DNA of 64,000 bases, taken from assembly GCA_028583405.1 (NCBI GenBank), contig CM053258.1, positions 848,563-912,562 on the forward strand, read 5' to 3'. Origin of the DNA: Pogonophryne albipinna. Lineage: Eukaryota > Chordata > Actinopteri > Perciformes > Artedidraconidae. Under the pieces are notes generated by a model that was not told the origin of the DNA, did not search any database, and worked only from the letters and a program-made list of their open reading frames with translations. The position numbers and the translations under genes were made by a program. Below, in pieces: positions 22,365-32,229 of the stretch. Positions within the stretch are counted from its first letter, which is position 1. Every line of letters starts with the position of its first letter.

Positions 22365-23195
22365 GTCTCCACGGCAGGTGCATCCTTTTTTCAATGAATG
22401 TAAACATCTTACACGAACCTGCCTGCTTCAGAGAGGAAAGACATAATAACTTCATTCAGAAACAACAAAAGCTATATCTCCAGTGAAGTGCTCCGATCTA
22501 ATTCTTTGATGTAGGTAAAGTGAGCAGCGTGCGTCATCAGGTTCCCATCAAACGCTGCATACTCCTGCTGAAAAGCATTGATTATAAACACAGCGTTAGT
22601 CATACATAGTATCTGCACATAGAGAGTCCTTCAGAGCTTGAGTGGTTTAGATTTATCCATGTCTTTCCCCTGATTGATAATAACATGCTGTGTCTGAACG
22701 AGGCAGCAACCGATTTGAATGCAACGTGCACGTATTCATTGACTGGGAAAAATGCCAAGCATAAATGCCATCATGGGAACATCTTAGGGATTATAAGATA
22801 AAGCAATGAGGTTGGGTTCTAGCATTTTGAAAATTGAAAGTGCAAACACGTACCTGCAACTCTCAGAAGTTTAAAGCAACAACTTTAGTTTCAACCAAAG
22901 CAAATCTCTTCATATTTGAGTGTATACTTCAATGCCATGTCATTTCGCCGTGGAAAATCTAGCAACCAGCTGCTATATATTATATTTCCAGTGTCTTTGT
23001 CAGTGATTTGTGGTGTTTGGGTTCAGTTAACCCTTCACTCCTGATGATAAGTCGACCATATGCTTAGCTGGACTGAATCTCTGGACCTCAGACCTCTGGC
23101 AGCAGACTTAACGTGTTTCTATATAAAATACAGCTGCTCTTTTTATCCTGCATCACAAAGTGCATGACTTACTGATTGAGACCCGGTAGGTTATC
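22365..23195. other. Non-coding stretch, nothing recognised
   Basis: No long frame, TIR or tandem structure seen. Confidence 0.4.
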
Positions 23196-23199
23196 ACAA

Positions 23200-23770
23200 T
23201 TTGACAAAATGGGCTTCTCAATGTAGTTAAAAGACCAATTATTGCTTCAAAATGTAGTAAAAAGCTAAATACAGGCTCCAAAACGTAGTATTATGTCTAC
23301 AAAATGTAATAAAATGTACATTAATGGTTCCAAAATGTAATAATACATATAATACTGGCTCCAAAATGTAATCAAAAGTGTAGTAAAAAGTACAAAATGT
23401 ATGGCTCCAAAATGTAGTGGAATAGAATTGTACATTATTATAAAATTGAACTACTCTAAGGTAGAGCGCTTGAGTAAACGTACGCCACTACATCCCGCCA
23501 CTGAGCAGTAGTTGTTTACGTTAAGATATTTAATCCTCGGATCATCGCCACCTGGTCCTGAAATGGCTGCCAGACGTCCTCCATCTGGTGCTGACGAGCA
23601 GATCTCCATCTGTCCGTCCGGAGGTGGAGAGGACGGTCATATCTGGAGTAAAAAGGAAAATGATGGCTTCAAAATGTGGTAAAAAGAAAAATACGGGCTC
23701 CAAAATGTAGTATAGTGGCTCCAAAAGTGCAATTAAAAAAGTACAATAATGGCTTCAAAATATGTGATAT
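23200..23770. repeat. Degenerate tandem repeat of GGCTCCAAAATGTAGTAAAAAG type
   Basis: Words such as GGCTCCAAAATGTAGT, AAAAAGTACAA and CAAAATGTAATAA recur irregularly every 30-45 bp at 23215-23430 and again at 23640-23770, with a further copy near 24470. An old, diverged minisatellite split by the GC-richer block at 23540-23640. Confidence 0.6.
23552..23642 (-). CDS. Weak candidate exon on the minus strand (91 bp)
   Basis: On the minus strand TTTTCCTTTTTACTCCAG is followed by 91 bp of GC-rich open sequence and then a GTGGCG donor. Two frames are open, so no peptide is favoured. It lies between degenerate repeats. Splice-like boundaries are the only support. Confidence 0.2.
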
Positions 23771-23996
23771 CTTGGTTGGCTGATTTTTGTAATACCATGA
23801 GTAGTGTTGAGACCATAAAGAGCACAAGATGAACGATAAATAAGCAATCTCTCAACCCAAATGATCCAGTCCCCTAAAACTTCAAAATCGACCCAAATGA
23901 TCCAGAATCAGCCCACAGAGAGCACCGGAAATGGTGTTTTCTGGTTAAAACCGCCATTTTTGATCCTGAAATGGCAGAAATGGCCTCCTCCATTAA

Positions 23997-24310
23997 GGCA
24001 GCGGCTCAGTCAGCAAGGGGCTTGGACTGGGAGACGTAGGGTCGCCGGTTCAAGTCCCCGAACAGACCTAAAATGTGGAGTGTGGACTGCTACTTGGAGA
24101 GGTCCCAGTTCACCTCCTGCCCTGCCGTGGTGCCCTTGAGCAAGACACCGGACATCCCCCTTCCCCCCCCACTCCCATTGCTCCCCGGGCGCTGTGCAAT
24201 AGCTGCCCACTGCTCCTGGTGCTAGGATGGGTTCAAAGCAGAGAACACATGTCACTGTGCATGTGAGACCATTACAGAGGGTTCATCCCTCCCACTCTAT
24301 TCTATTCTAC
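23997..24310 (+). mobile_element. tRNA-derived SINE
   Basis: The head (23997-24060) is tRNA-like, with an A-box-like GGCTCAGTCAGC and a perfect B box GGTTCAAGTCC at 24047-24057. The body contains GTGCCCTTGAGCAAG, GCTCCCCGGGCGCTGTGC and CTGCCCACTGCTCC, motifs of a common teleost tRNA-derived SINE family. A short (CTATT)n tail lies at about 24296-24310. Transcription would be by Pol III from the internal promoter, with a LINE supplying the machinery. Confidence 0.75.
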
Positions 24311-24696
24311 TAACCCCTAAAAACAACTCCCAAATTGTCCAAATCAGCCAAGCCATTTTTTAACTATTGTCCACATACTGTAAGCTATAATGCTAATTTA
24401 TGTAACTTATACTAATTCACCAACATATGCAGGTTAGCATCCATCAGTTACAATCATGGCTTAAAAATACTATTATTTCTTCAAAATGCAGTAAAAAGTA
24501 AATCATGGATTTTCTATTAGCATTTCTATCATAACACTTTGGGGTCTCAACTTTTCCAGGTTCAAAACAGAGCTCTAAGAGCTGGTAACTAGACTGGTCC
24601 TGAGCATTAGGACATTTTGCAGTGTAAACACATAATGAATTAGCATGTGAGCTGCGTTTGAATTCCGTCACGGGGTAAACAAAGTGTTGTGACTGC
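24311..24696. repeat. Interspersed repeat half-copy plus unassigned sequence
   Basis: 24317-24400 (AACAACTCCCAAATTGTCC and AAGCTATAATGCTAATTT) is related to both arms of the inverted repeat at 50850-51160. The rest is unassigned. Confidence 0.4.
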
Positions 24697-24762
24697 ACTT
24701 TCTGAAGGACATGCTCCTGCTGAGCGTCAACAGTATGTCGTATGTTGCATCTGGAGTTTACA
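24697..24762 (+). other. Exon-like segment duplicated at 28795-28854
   Basis: TTTCTGAAGGACATGCTC, TGCTGAGCGTCAACAG and TTGCATCTGGAGTTT occur here and at 28795-28854 in the same order with few differences. One frame encodes FLKDMLLLSVNSMSYVASGV. This copy has no AG acceptor at its left edge. The two copies bracket the SINE-proximal AAGTAC repeat, the hAT element and the 37-bp array. Confidence 0.45.
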
Positions 24763-24764
24763 GA

Positions 24765-24925
24765 TGGCAAAAGTACACACATCCTCTCCTCAAGTAGAAG
24801 TACAGATACTCGTGTTTAAAGATACTCTGGTGAAAGTAGAAGTACTGACTAAACTTCTTTACTCAAGTCAAAGTAAAGAGGCTTTGAAGTGTACTTCAGT
24901 AAAAAGTACCCATTACTAGCAGCTG
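24765..24925 (+). repeat. AAGTAC-type teleost interspersed repeat
   Basis: Reads GATGGCAAAAGTACACACAT, CCTCAAGTAGAAGTACAG, then CTCGTGTTTAAAGATACTC and AGTAGAAGTACTGACT. It matches the inverse copy at 17778-17850. Confidence 0.6.
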
Positions 24926-25222
24926 CTTTAAAGAGTACCTGACCTCCCTTTATATTAATAGAACAATAATGTCATTGTTAGCTAATGAATGTTTCCATGC
25001 TGAACAACGGCAACATGACAACGTTTCCATTGGTCCCTCTTCTTTAGAGAAGACCAGGAAATGATGGATACACGGATCGTGTTCAAATCAATAGGCACGC
25101 AATGACTCTAAAGAATAATGATCACGCCACCAAAGTAGGGCTGCACCATTTAGAAAAAAAAAAAAATCTAATTGCGATTTTTCTGACAGATATTTCAATT
25201 CGATTTGCGATATTTGTTTTTA

Positions 25223-25371
25223 AGCGACCCAACGGAAGTTTATTGTAAAATGCGGCCATAACTCCGGCTAGGAAGGTCGCATCAACGTTCTCTCGTCTCT
25301 AGCACCCCGCAGCCCGAGCTACGAGTGAAAGAACTAAAGTTACATGAAACTTCCGTTGGGTTGCTTTAAAG
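25223..25371. mobile_element. Small TIR element nested in the hAT-like element
   Basis: Ends AAGCGACCCAACGGAAGTTT and AAACTTCCGTTGGGTTGCTTT-type sequence are inverted repeats of about 19 bp around a GC-richer core. Total about 150 bp, no coding capacity. Confidence 0.65.
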
Positions 25372-25531
25372 TCAAGCTTCAGTTTCAGATTCACCCTGTT
25401 ATAGAAACATGTGATGGAGCTTTACTAACCTGACTCAGATGGTTCACCAAACCATCTAAAGCTCCATTGGAAGCCATTTGGAAAGAGCAGATGATTGGAT
25501 CAATCTGTCTATCACCTTCTATCATGGGCCT

Positions 25532-26017
25532 CTTCTGATTGGTTAACAATGGCTGGTACATGTGGAGCACAGCACTTCTGATTGGTTAACAATGACTGGT
25601 ACATGTGGAGCACAGCACTTCTGATTGGTTAACAATGACTGGTACATGTGGAGCACAGCACTTCTGATTGGTTAGCAATGGCTGGTACATGTGGAGCACA
25701 GCACTTCTGATTGGTTAACAATGGCTGGTAAATGTGGAGCACAGCACTTCTGATTGGTTAACAATGGCTGGTACATGTGGAGCACAGCACTTCTGATTGG
25801 TTAACAATGGCTGGTACATGTGGAGCACAGCACTTCTGATTGGTTAACAATGGCTGGTACATGTGGAGCACAGCACTTCTGATTGGTTAACAATGGCTGG
25901 TACATGTGGAGCACAGCACTTCTGATTGGTTAACAATGGCTGGTACATGTGGAGCACAGCACTTCTGATTGGTTAACAATGGCTGGTACATGTGGAGCAC
26001 AGCACTTCTGATTGGTG
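25532..26017 (+). repeat. 43-bp minisatellite (about 11 copies)
   Basis: Units of CTTCTGATTGGTTAACAATG plus GCTGGTACATGTGGAGCACA, period 43 bp (TTCTGATTGG at 25576 and 25619). Nearly homogeneous; the first copies have AATGACTGG or TTAGCAATGG variants. Each unit carries ATTGG (inverted CCAAT) and GGTTAAC. Confidence 0.95.
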
Positions 26018-26083
26018 TGGATGACTGACACACAAGAAGAAAAAAAATAAAATCGCAGGCTTTACGATTTCATAATCGCAGGT

Positions 26084-28668
26084 ATTTGGGTTCAACATGT
26101 AAGAAGTAGAAAGTACAGGTATTTGAGTTCAACATGTAAGAAGTAGAAAGTACAGGTATCTGTGTTCAACATGTAAGAAGTAGAAAGTTCAGGTGTTTGG
26201 GTTCAACATGTAAGAAGTAGAAAGTACAGGTATTTGAGTTCAACATGTAAGAAGTTGAAAGTACAGGTATTTGAGTTCAAGATGTAAGAAGTAGAAAGTA
26301 CAGGTATTAGTCTTCAACATGTAAGAAGTAGAAAGTACAGGTATTTGAGTTCAACATGTAAGAAGTAGAAAGTACAGGTATTTGGGTTCAACATGTAAGA
26401 AGTAGAAAGTACAGGTATTTGGGTTCAACATGTAAGAAGTAGAAAGTACAGGTGTTTGTGTTCAACATGTACGAAGTAGAAAGTAAAGTTATTTGGGTTC
26501 AAGATGTAAGAAGTAGAAAGTACAGGTATTTGGGTTCAAGATGTAAGAAGTAGAAAGTACAGGTATTTGGGTTCAACATGTAAGAAGTAGAAAGTACAGG
26601 TATTTGGGTTCAACATGTAAGAAGTAGAAAGTACAGGTATTTGAGTTCAACATGTAAGAAGTAGAAAGTAAAGTTATTTGGGTTCAACATGTGAGAAGTA
26701 GAAAGTACAGGTATTTGAGTTCAACATGTAAGAAGTAGAAAGTAAAGTTATTTGGGTTCAAGATGTAAGAAGTAGAAAGTACAGGTATTTGGGTTCAAGA
26801 TGTAAGAAGTAGAAAGTACAGGTATTTGGGTTCAAGATGTAAGAAGTAGAAAGTACAGGTATTAGTCTTCAACATGTAAGAAGTAGAAAGTACAGGTATT
26901 TGGGTTCAACATGTAAGAAGTAGAAAGTACAGGTGTTTGTGTTCAACATGTACGAAGTAGAAAGTAAAGTTATTTGGGTTCAAGATGTAAGAAGTAGAAA
27001 GTACAGGTATTTGGGTTCAAGATGTAAGAAGTAGAAAGTACAGGTATTAGTCTTCAACATGTAAGAAGTAGAAAGTACAGGTATTTGAGTTCAACATGTA
27101 AGAAGTAGAAAGTACAGGTATTTGGGTTCAACATGTAAGAAGTAGAAAGTACAGGTATTTGGGTTCAACATGTAAGAAGTAGAAAGTACAGGTATTTGGG
27201 TTCAAGATGTAAGAAGTAGAAAGTACAGGTATTTGGGTTCAACATGTAAGAAGTAGAAAGTACAGGTATTTGAGTTCAACATGTAAGAAGTAGAAAGTAC
27301 AGGTATTTGGGTTCAAGATGTAAGAAGTAGAAAGTACAGGTATTTGAGTTCAACATGTAAGAAGTAGAAAGTAAAGTTATTTGGGTTCAACATGTGAGAA
27401 GTAGAAAGTAAAGTTATTTGGGTTCAAGATGTAAGAAGTAGAAAGTACAGGTATTTGGGTTCAAGATGTAAGAAGTAGAAAGTACAGGTATTTGGGTTCA
27501 AGATGTAAGAAGTAGAAAGTACAGGTATTAGTCTTCAACATGTAAGAAGTAGAAAGTACAGGTATTTGGGTTCAACATGTAAGAAGTAGAAAGTAAAGTT
27601 ATTTGGGTTCAAGATGTAAGAAGTAGAAAGTACAGGTATTTGGGTTCAAGATGTAAGAAGTAGAAAGTACAGGTATTAGTCTTCAACATGTAAGAAGTAG
27701 AAAGTACAGGTATTTGAGTTCAACATGTAAGAAGTAGAAAGTAAAGTTATTTGGGTTCAAGATGTAAGAAGTAGAAAGTACAGGTATTTGGGTTCAAGAT
27801 GTAAGAAGTAGAAAGTACAGGTATTAGTCTTCAACATGTACGAAGTAGAAAGTAAAGTTATTTGGGTTCAAGATGTAAGAAGTAGAAAGTACAGGTATTT
27901 GGGTTCAAGATGTAAGAAGTAGAAAGTACAGGTATTAGTCTTCAACATGTAAGAAGTAGAAAGTACAGGTATTTCAGTTCAACATGTAAGAAGTAGAAAG
28001 TTCAGGTATTTGAGTTCAACATGTAAGAAGTAAAAAGTACAGGTATTTGAGTTCAACATGTAAGAAGTAGAAAGTACAGGTATTTGGGTTCAACATGTAA
28101 GAAGTAGAAAGTACAGGTATTTGGGTTCAACATGTAAGAAATAGAAAGTACAGGTGTTTGGGTTCAACATGTAAGAAGTAGAAAGTACAGGTATTTTGTG
28201 TTCAACATGTAAGAAGTAGAAAGTACAGGTATTTGGGTTCAACATGTAAGAAGTAGAAAGTACAGGTATTTGTGTTCAACATGTGAGAAGTAGAAAGTAC
28301 AGGTATTTGAGTTCAAGATGTAAGAAGTAGAAAGTACAGGTATTTGGGTTCAACATGTAAGAAGTAGAAAGTACAGGTATTTGTTTCAACATGTAAGAAG
28401 TAGAAAGTACAGGTATTTGAGTTCAACATGTGAGAAGTAGAAAGTACAGGTATTTTGTGTTCAAGATGTAAGAAGTAGAAAGTACAGGTATTTGAGTTCA
28501 ACATGTGAGAAGTAGAAAGTACAGGTATTTTGTGTTCAACATGTGAGAAGTAGAAAGTACAGGTATTTGAGTTCAAGATGTAAGAAGTAGAAAGTTCAGG
28601 TATTTGTGTTCAACATGTAAGAAGTAGAAAGTACAGGTATTTGAGTTCAAGATGTAAGAAGTAAAAGT
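26084..28668 (-). repeat. 37-bp minisatellite, array C (about 70 copies)
   Basis: Units of GGTATTTGGGTTCAACATG plus TAAGAAGTAGAAAGTACA, 37 bp. Variants (TTCAAGATG, ATTAGTCTTCAACATG, AAAGTTATTTG, GTGAGAAG) are arranged in recurring blocks. It is the inverse of the array at 56944-64000. Confidence 0.97.
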
Positions 28669-28763
28669 CAAAAGTCGTCAGAAAAATAAGTAGTGGAATA
28701 AAGTACTGATACCAGAAATATGTACTGAAAGAAGTATTTGTTCTCCACTACTTCCCACCTCTG
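28669..28763 (-). mobile_element. Terminus of the CAGAGGTGGG element at the edge of array C
   Basis: On the minus strand CAGAGGTGGGAAGTAGTGG, then ACAAATACTTC, GTACATATTTCTGGTATCAG, CCACTACTTATTTTTCTGAC, leading into the first 37-bp unit. The same order is present at 56824-56943 before array D. This is a common teleost element terminus, probably hAT. Confidence 0.75.
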
Positions 28764-28790
28764 ATGTGTTCTTCTGTCCGATGGCAGACT

Positions 28791-28854
28791 CAGTTTCTGA
28801 AGGACATGCTCGTGCTGAGCGTCAACAGCGTGTCGTGTGTTGCATCTGGAGTTT
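28791..28854 (+). other. Second copy of the exon-like segment
   Basis: Preceded by GATGGCAG, a possible acceptor, then ACTCAG and TTTCTGAAGGACATGCTC. The FLKDMLVLSVNSVS frame ends at a TGA at about 28849. Related to 24697-24762. Function unknown. Confidence 0.4.
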
Positions 28855-29291
28855 CCTGAGTCTCAGACTGTCCTCCGATCATCTGAATACTGATGAGCGG
28901 CTGCCATCTGGGCCCAAAGCCCTTCAGGACCCAGCCACCATGAAACCAGCAGTAACACTAAAACCTGCGGGCGGTGAAAGGTTTTATTTCCTCTGTGCTC
29001 TGTCACTGACCCTCTGTCGGCTTTGTATGCACACTGGGGAGGTCTGAAGGAGTGTGGGTGCATCAAGGGCAGATAAAAACACAGAGACAAGAAGGAACTG
29101 ATTCTTCTCTTAGACACTTCCAAGCTTCCCCTACCTCTAAAGGCGCATCAGACCAGATTTCAGAGGGACTTGGAAGATGGTTATTTTCATATTTTCTAAC
29201 TTCCCTTTCACCCCTAGATTATTAGGGAACGTAACAAGGACATTAAACTAAACATCGTTGTACTTCCTGCTTATTAGGGAACGTAACATAT
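28855..29291. other. Non-coding stretch, nothing recognised
   Basis: Ends with two short direct repeats TTATTAGGGAACGTAAC (about 29218 and 29271) just before the TTAA element. Confidence 0.4.
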
Positions 29292-29918
29292 TTAACCTGT
29301 TAAACCCCAAGGTCTCCGCCGGCGGGTACTTTTTTATTTCTTTTCACGACACTGTGTCTCAGGGGATCTTAATATTTAAGAACCTATTAATGTGTTATAC
29401 CAGATTAACGGGAATAATCTCAGCTAACTGACGATATAAACCATTTTTACCAAAACAAAACACAAGTCTCATAAGAAGCATCTAAATGACCCCTGAGCGA
29501 AAAATGCTAACCTATTACTGCACCGATAATCACTCCTAGCTCCCTTATTACTTATCCTAGCTGCACATCCAACACATCGTTTATGATCGTAAGGAGACAC
29601 AGAATCTAACGGTGCCCACCTCAACACTGAAAGATACAAACTCGACGTTATCAACAAAAACGTACATCAAAACAAGTGGCGCTAGGTAGCCCACAACGCT
29701 AACATGGCTTACCTTCGTCTTTGTCTGGTCTAAACTGGTTTTCAATGGCATTAAAACGATAACAACGATGGTGTAGTTAATCCATAGGTTAATCCAATGT
29801 GACTGCGTCCCCTTTGAAATGTTCTGATAATCCATAAGCAATAAAACAGCTTTTCCGTTGCTTGATATCAGAGCAGTGATATTTCTCCCCTCTAAGGCAA
29901 GCTAGCATGCGCAGAGAC

Positions 29919-31067
29919 CAGGCTTGGATTTTTGTCATTTTAGGGGCAAGGCCATTTGGCCTTTGGTGTCACACATTTGTTCAGGGCACAAAGGCCATTG
30001 AGGGAAAAATTAGGATTTGGAGCTTACAAATAAATAACTTCACTTTCTCATGACAAAAAACAAATCACTTATGGCCTATGCCTCCTTAGTATTACCGTAT
30101 ATAAAATGAAATACTTTACTTTGAATAATTAGTGTTTGGTATGTTTTCCATCTACTACTACTCCCATTCACAAATCCAAAATGAAATCTAAAAATCAAAA
30201 ATTCTATTAATATGTAACAAATATATTCCATTTCAGAAGAAACAGCCTTCAAGGGTCAAACTCTGCACATACATCATTCAGCAGGGCACAGTGAAGCTCC
30301 AACATCCAACTGTATGAACAAGCAATACTTTGAAATGCAAAAGTGTGTGTGTGTGTGTGTGCGTGCGTGTGTGTGCGTGCGTGCGTCTCTTTAATCAACT
30401 CCTCACAGCTCCTCATATCTGTTCAGAAACTGGACAAAAGTTAAAGATGTACAAACCACAGACTGTCTGTGTCATGACGAATACAGTCGCTGCTTTAATT
30501 CTGTCTTTAGGACGTTGTTGTGAGTTTGGACGGAGCAGCTACAACGTTAGTTTAGCCTGATCGATCCAATCTCCATTCACAAAACATGCATTTTAAAAGG
30601 TTTTTCGCATGCCGTCTTGTCTGCACACTTGTCAAAGCATTAAAGCATGGTTTTTACTAACCGTTATCAGTATTTAGTTACTTCGGCATCATTTTGAAAC
30701 GTGTATTACAATAAAATCATGATAAAATAGGTTAATTTGGTCGAAGTTGGTTTCCACCACAGTATTTACATGGAAATAAGCCCCGCCCCCTCTCCAGCGC
30801 GTCCTGTTTGAATGACAGGAGTAAACACAGCTGACAGCCGCCGTGAAACTCCAGCGGTTAGAGCAATGCGAGTATTCGCATCGCGTCCGTTGTGAACGCA
30901 GCATAATGCAGTTCAGAAACCTGTTCTGTCGCTTTTAAAGCAACTTTTAACAGTGTGAGGCCCAAAGGCCATGGTGGCCGTAGGACGTACAATTATTTGT
31001 GGGGCATAACGGCCAGACCGAGGGGCTACGACGGGGCCGTCATGGCCGCCGTGAAAATCCCACCCTG
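29919..31067. mobile_element. Non-autonomous hAT element nested in TTAA copy 2
   Basis: Begins CAGGCTTGGATTTTTGTC and ends AAAATCCCACCCTG. GCAGAGAC at 29911-29918 and GCAGAGAG at 31068-31075 form an 8-bp duplication with one mismatch. Copy 1 of the host shows the empty site near 8434 (GCGCAGAGACGCCACC). Same family as 8838-9989. Confidence 0.85.
30343..30385. repeat. (GT)n-rich microsatellite
   Basis: GTGTGT tract with GC interruptions, inside the nested hAT; counterpart of the run at 9273-9308. Confidence 0.85.
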
Positions 31068-31590
31068 GCAGAGAGGCTACCTTTTTTTTTAACATGTGTG
31101 TGCGGGACGATTTCCCTTGGATTCTATTGGCTCTGACGGTCAGGAAGAGATGTCACATGTCAAAATTGAGCAAGGGGGGCGACAGATAAGGAAAATCCAC
31201 CCAAATGGCCCCAGAAGAGTTTTTGCTAAATCTCTCTAAAAAGGTCAAATATCATTTGTTTTGCATCAATCTTGATACAGGGTACTTATTATATGTTGTA
31301 CTTTGGATTCCTAAAGCTTTTAGTCTACTAGCCCATCATCCAAGGTTAGTTTTCACTATAAGTACAAAATATTTTTTGGACGGACACTATAATTTACAGT
31401 TTTTTACCATTTTCAATCGGAATTTTCTTTAAAATAAAAAACATCTATATTGATTCTGACTTTTCTACATCCAACTCACAGGTTTATCATTACTTTGAGA
31501 AAAAAGATTATTAATTTAACCCTTTTAGAAGATATGGTCCTTTGTTCTGGGAATGTCATGTTCGAGCCTGAGACCTGAAAAACAGGTTAA

Positions 31591-31780
31591 AGACATTAGA
31601 GGTTTTCCAACATATGAAACGATTAATTTAATAAAAACCTGATTAGGTGCAGAATTATGAAGCACATGGAGTATCAATATCAAATAGGAACATTGATGTC
31701 CCAATATCGGATGGGTCTCCTCGTTAACCTTAATCTGTATCCTGGGCTGCATCTCACTTCTCTTAACTTCAATCTTTGTG
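31591..31780. other. Unassigned spacer
   Basis: AT-rich sequence between TTAA copy 2 and the inverted repeat; the last 40 bp (GGGCTGCATCTCACTTCTC) may be an element terminus. Confidence 0.3.
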
Positions 31781-32229
31781 TCCCTCACTTGCGTCGTTTC
31801 CCTGCGTCTAGTCCCTCCCTCCAGGGAAGCAAGGAGAGACGCAAGGAAACCACGAGAAGCAGGGAAATGAGTTTTAAGAGCAATGGGACGTCCTTTCCTC
31901 CGGAGCGTCACGTGAAGCGACGTCCGTTTGTGATGACGCTGCACAGCTTTGTTTTCACAAACACCCCGCCTCTGTTAGAACACATTTACTGACACAAACA
32001 TTTGTATCATCTGTTGTAGACCCAAATAAATAAAATTAAATAAGAACTCATTCTCAAAAAAGATAAATGCCATTCTTAAAATGTATAAACGAACAATAGT
32101 TTGATTAATATTGATTAGAGCACAATAGAAATAAAATAATTGATAGAAGAAAAAGAGATATGTTATCTATCAAAACCCAGTTAGATTAACATTCATTGGA
32201 TTGCACACTTTGTTTGTTTGTGTGGATAT

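Larger units (their letters stand above)
25135..26083 (+). mobile_element. hAT-like element with internal VNTR, right end lost
   Basis: Starts TAGGGCTGCACCATTTAG followed by A runs and ATTGCGATTTTTCTGACAG, a well-known teleost hAT-like terminus. The right part (26045-26083) reads AAAATCGCAGGCTTTACG and CATAATCGCA, the inverse-type sequence, but the terminus itself is replaced by the first 37-bp monomer. The interior holds a small nested TIR element and a 43-bp tandem array. Confidence 0.65.
29296..31586. mobile_element. TTAA-flanked element, copy 2 (with nested hAT)
   Basis: TTAA at 29292-29295 and 31587-31590, ends CCTGTTAAACCCC and ACCTGAAAAACAGG. Collinear with copy 1 at 7887-10131 except for nested insertions at different sites and a copy-2-specific stretch near 29581-29640. 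At the site where copy 1 carries its nested hAT, this copy is uninterrupted (TTTTCTACATCCAACTCACAG near 31462). Confidence 0.8.

Noticed and set aside
23997..24070. Functional tRNA gene
   Set aside because: The tRNA-like head has a good B box but is followed by SINE body sequence, and the cloverleaf arms do not pair well by eye.
24010..24255. Minus-strand frame of 81 codons
   Set aside because: Lies entirely within the tRNA-derived SINE.
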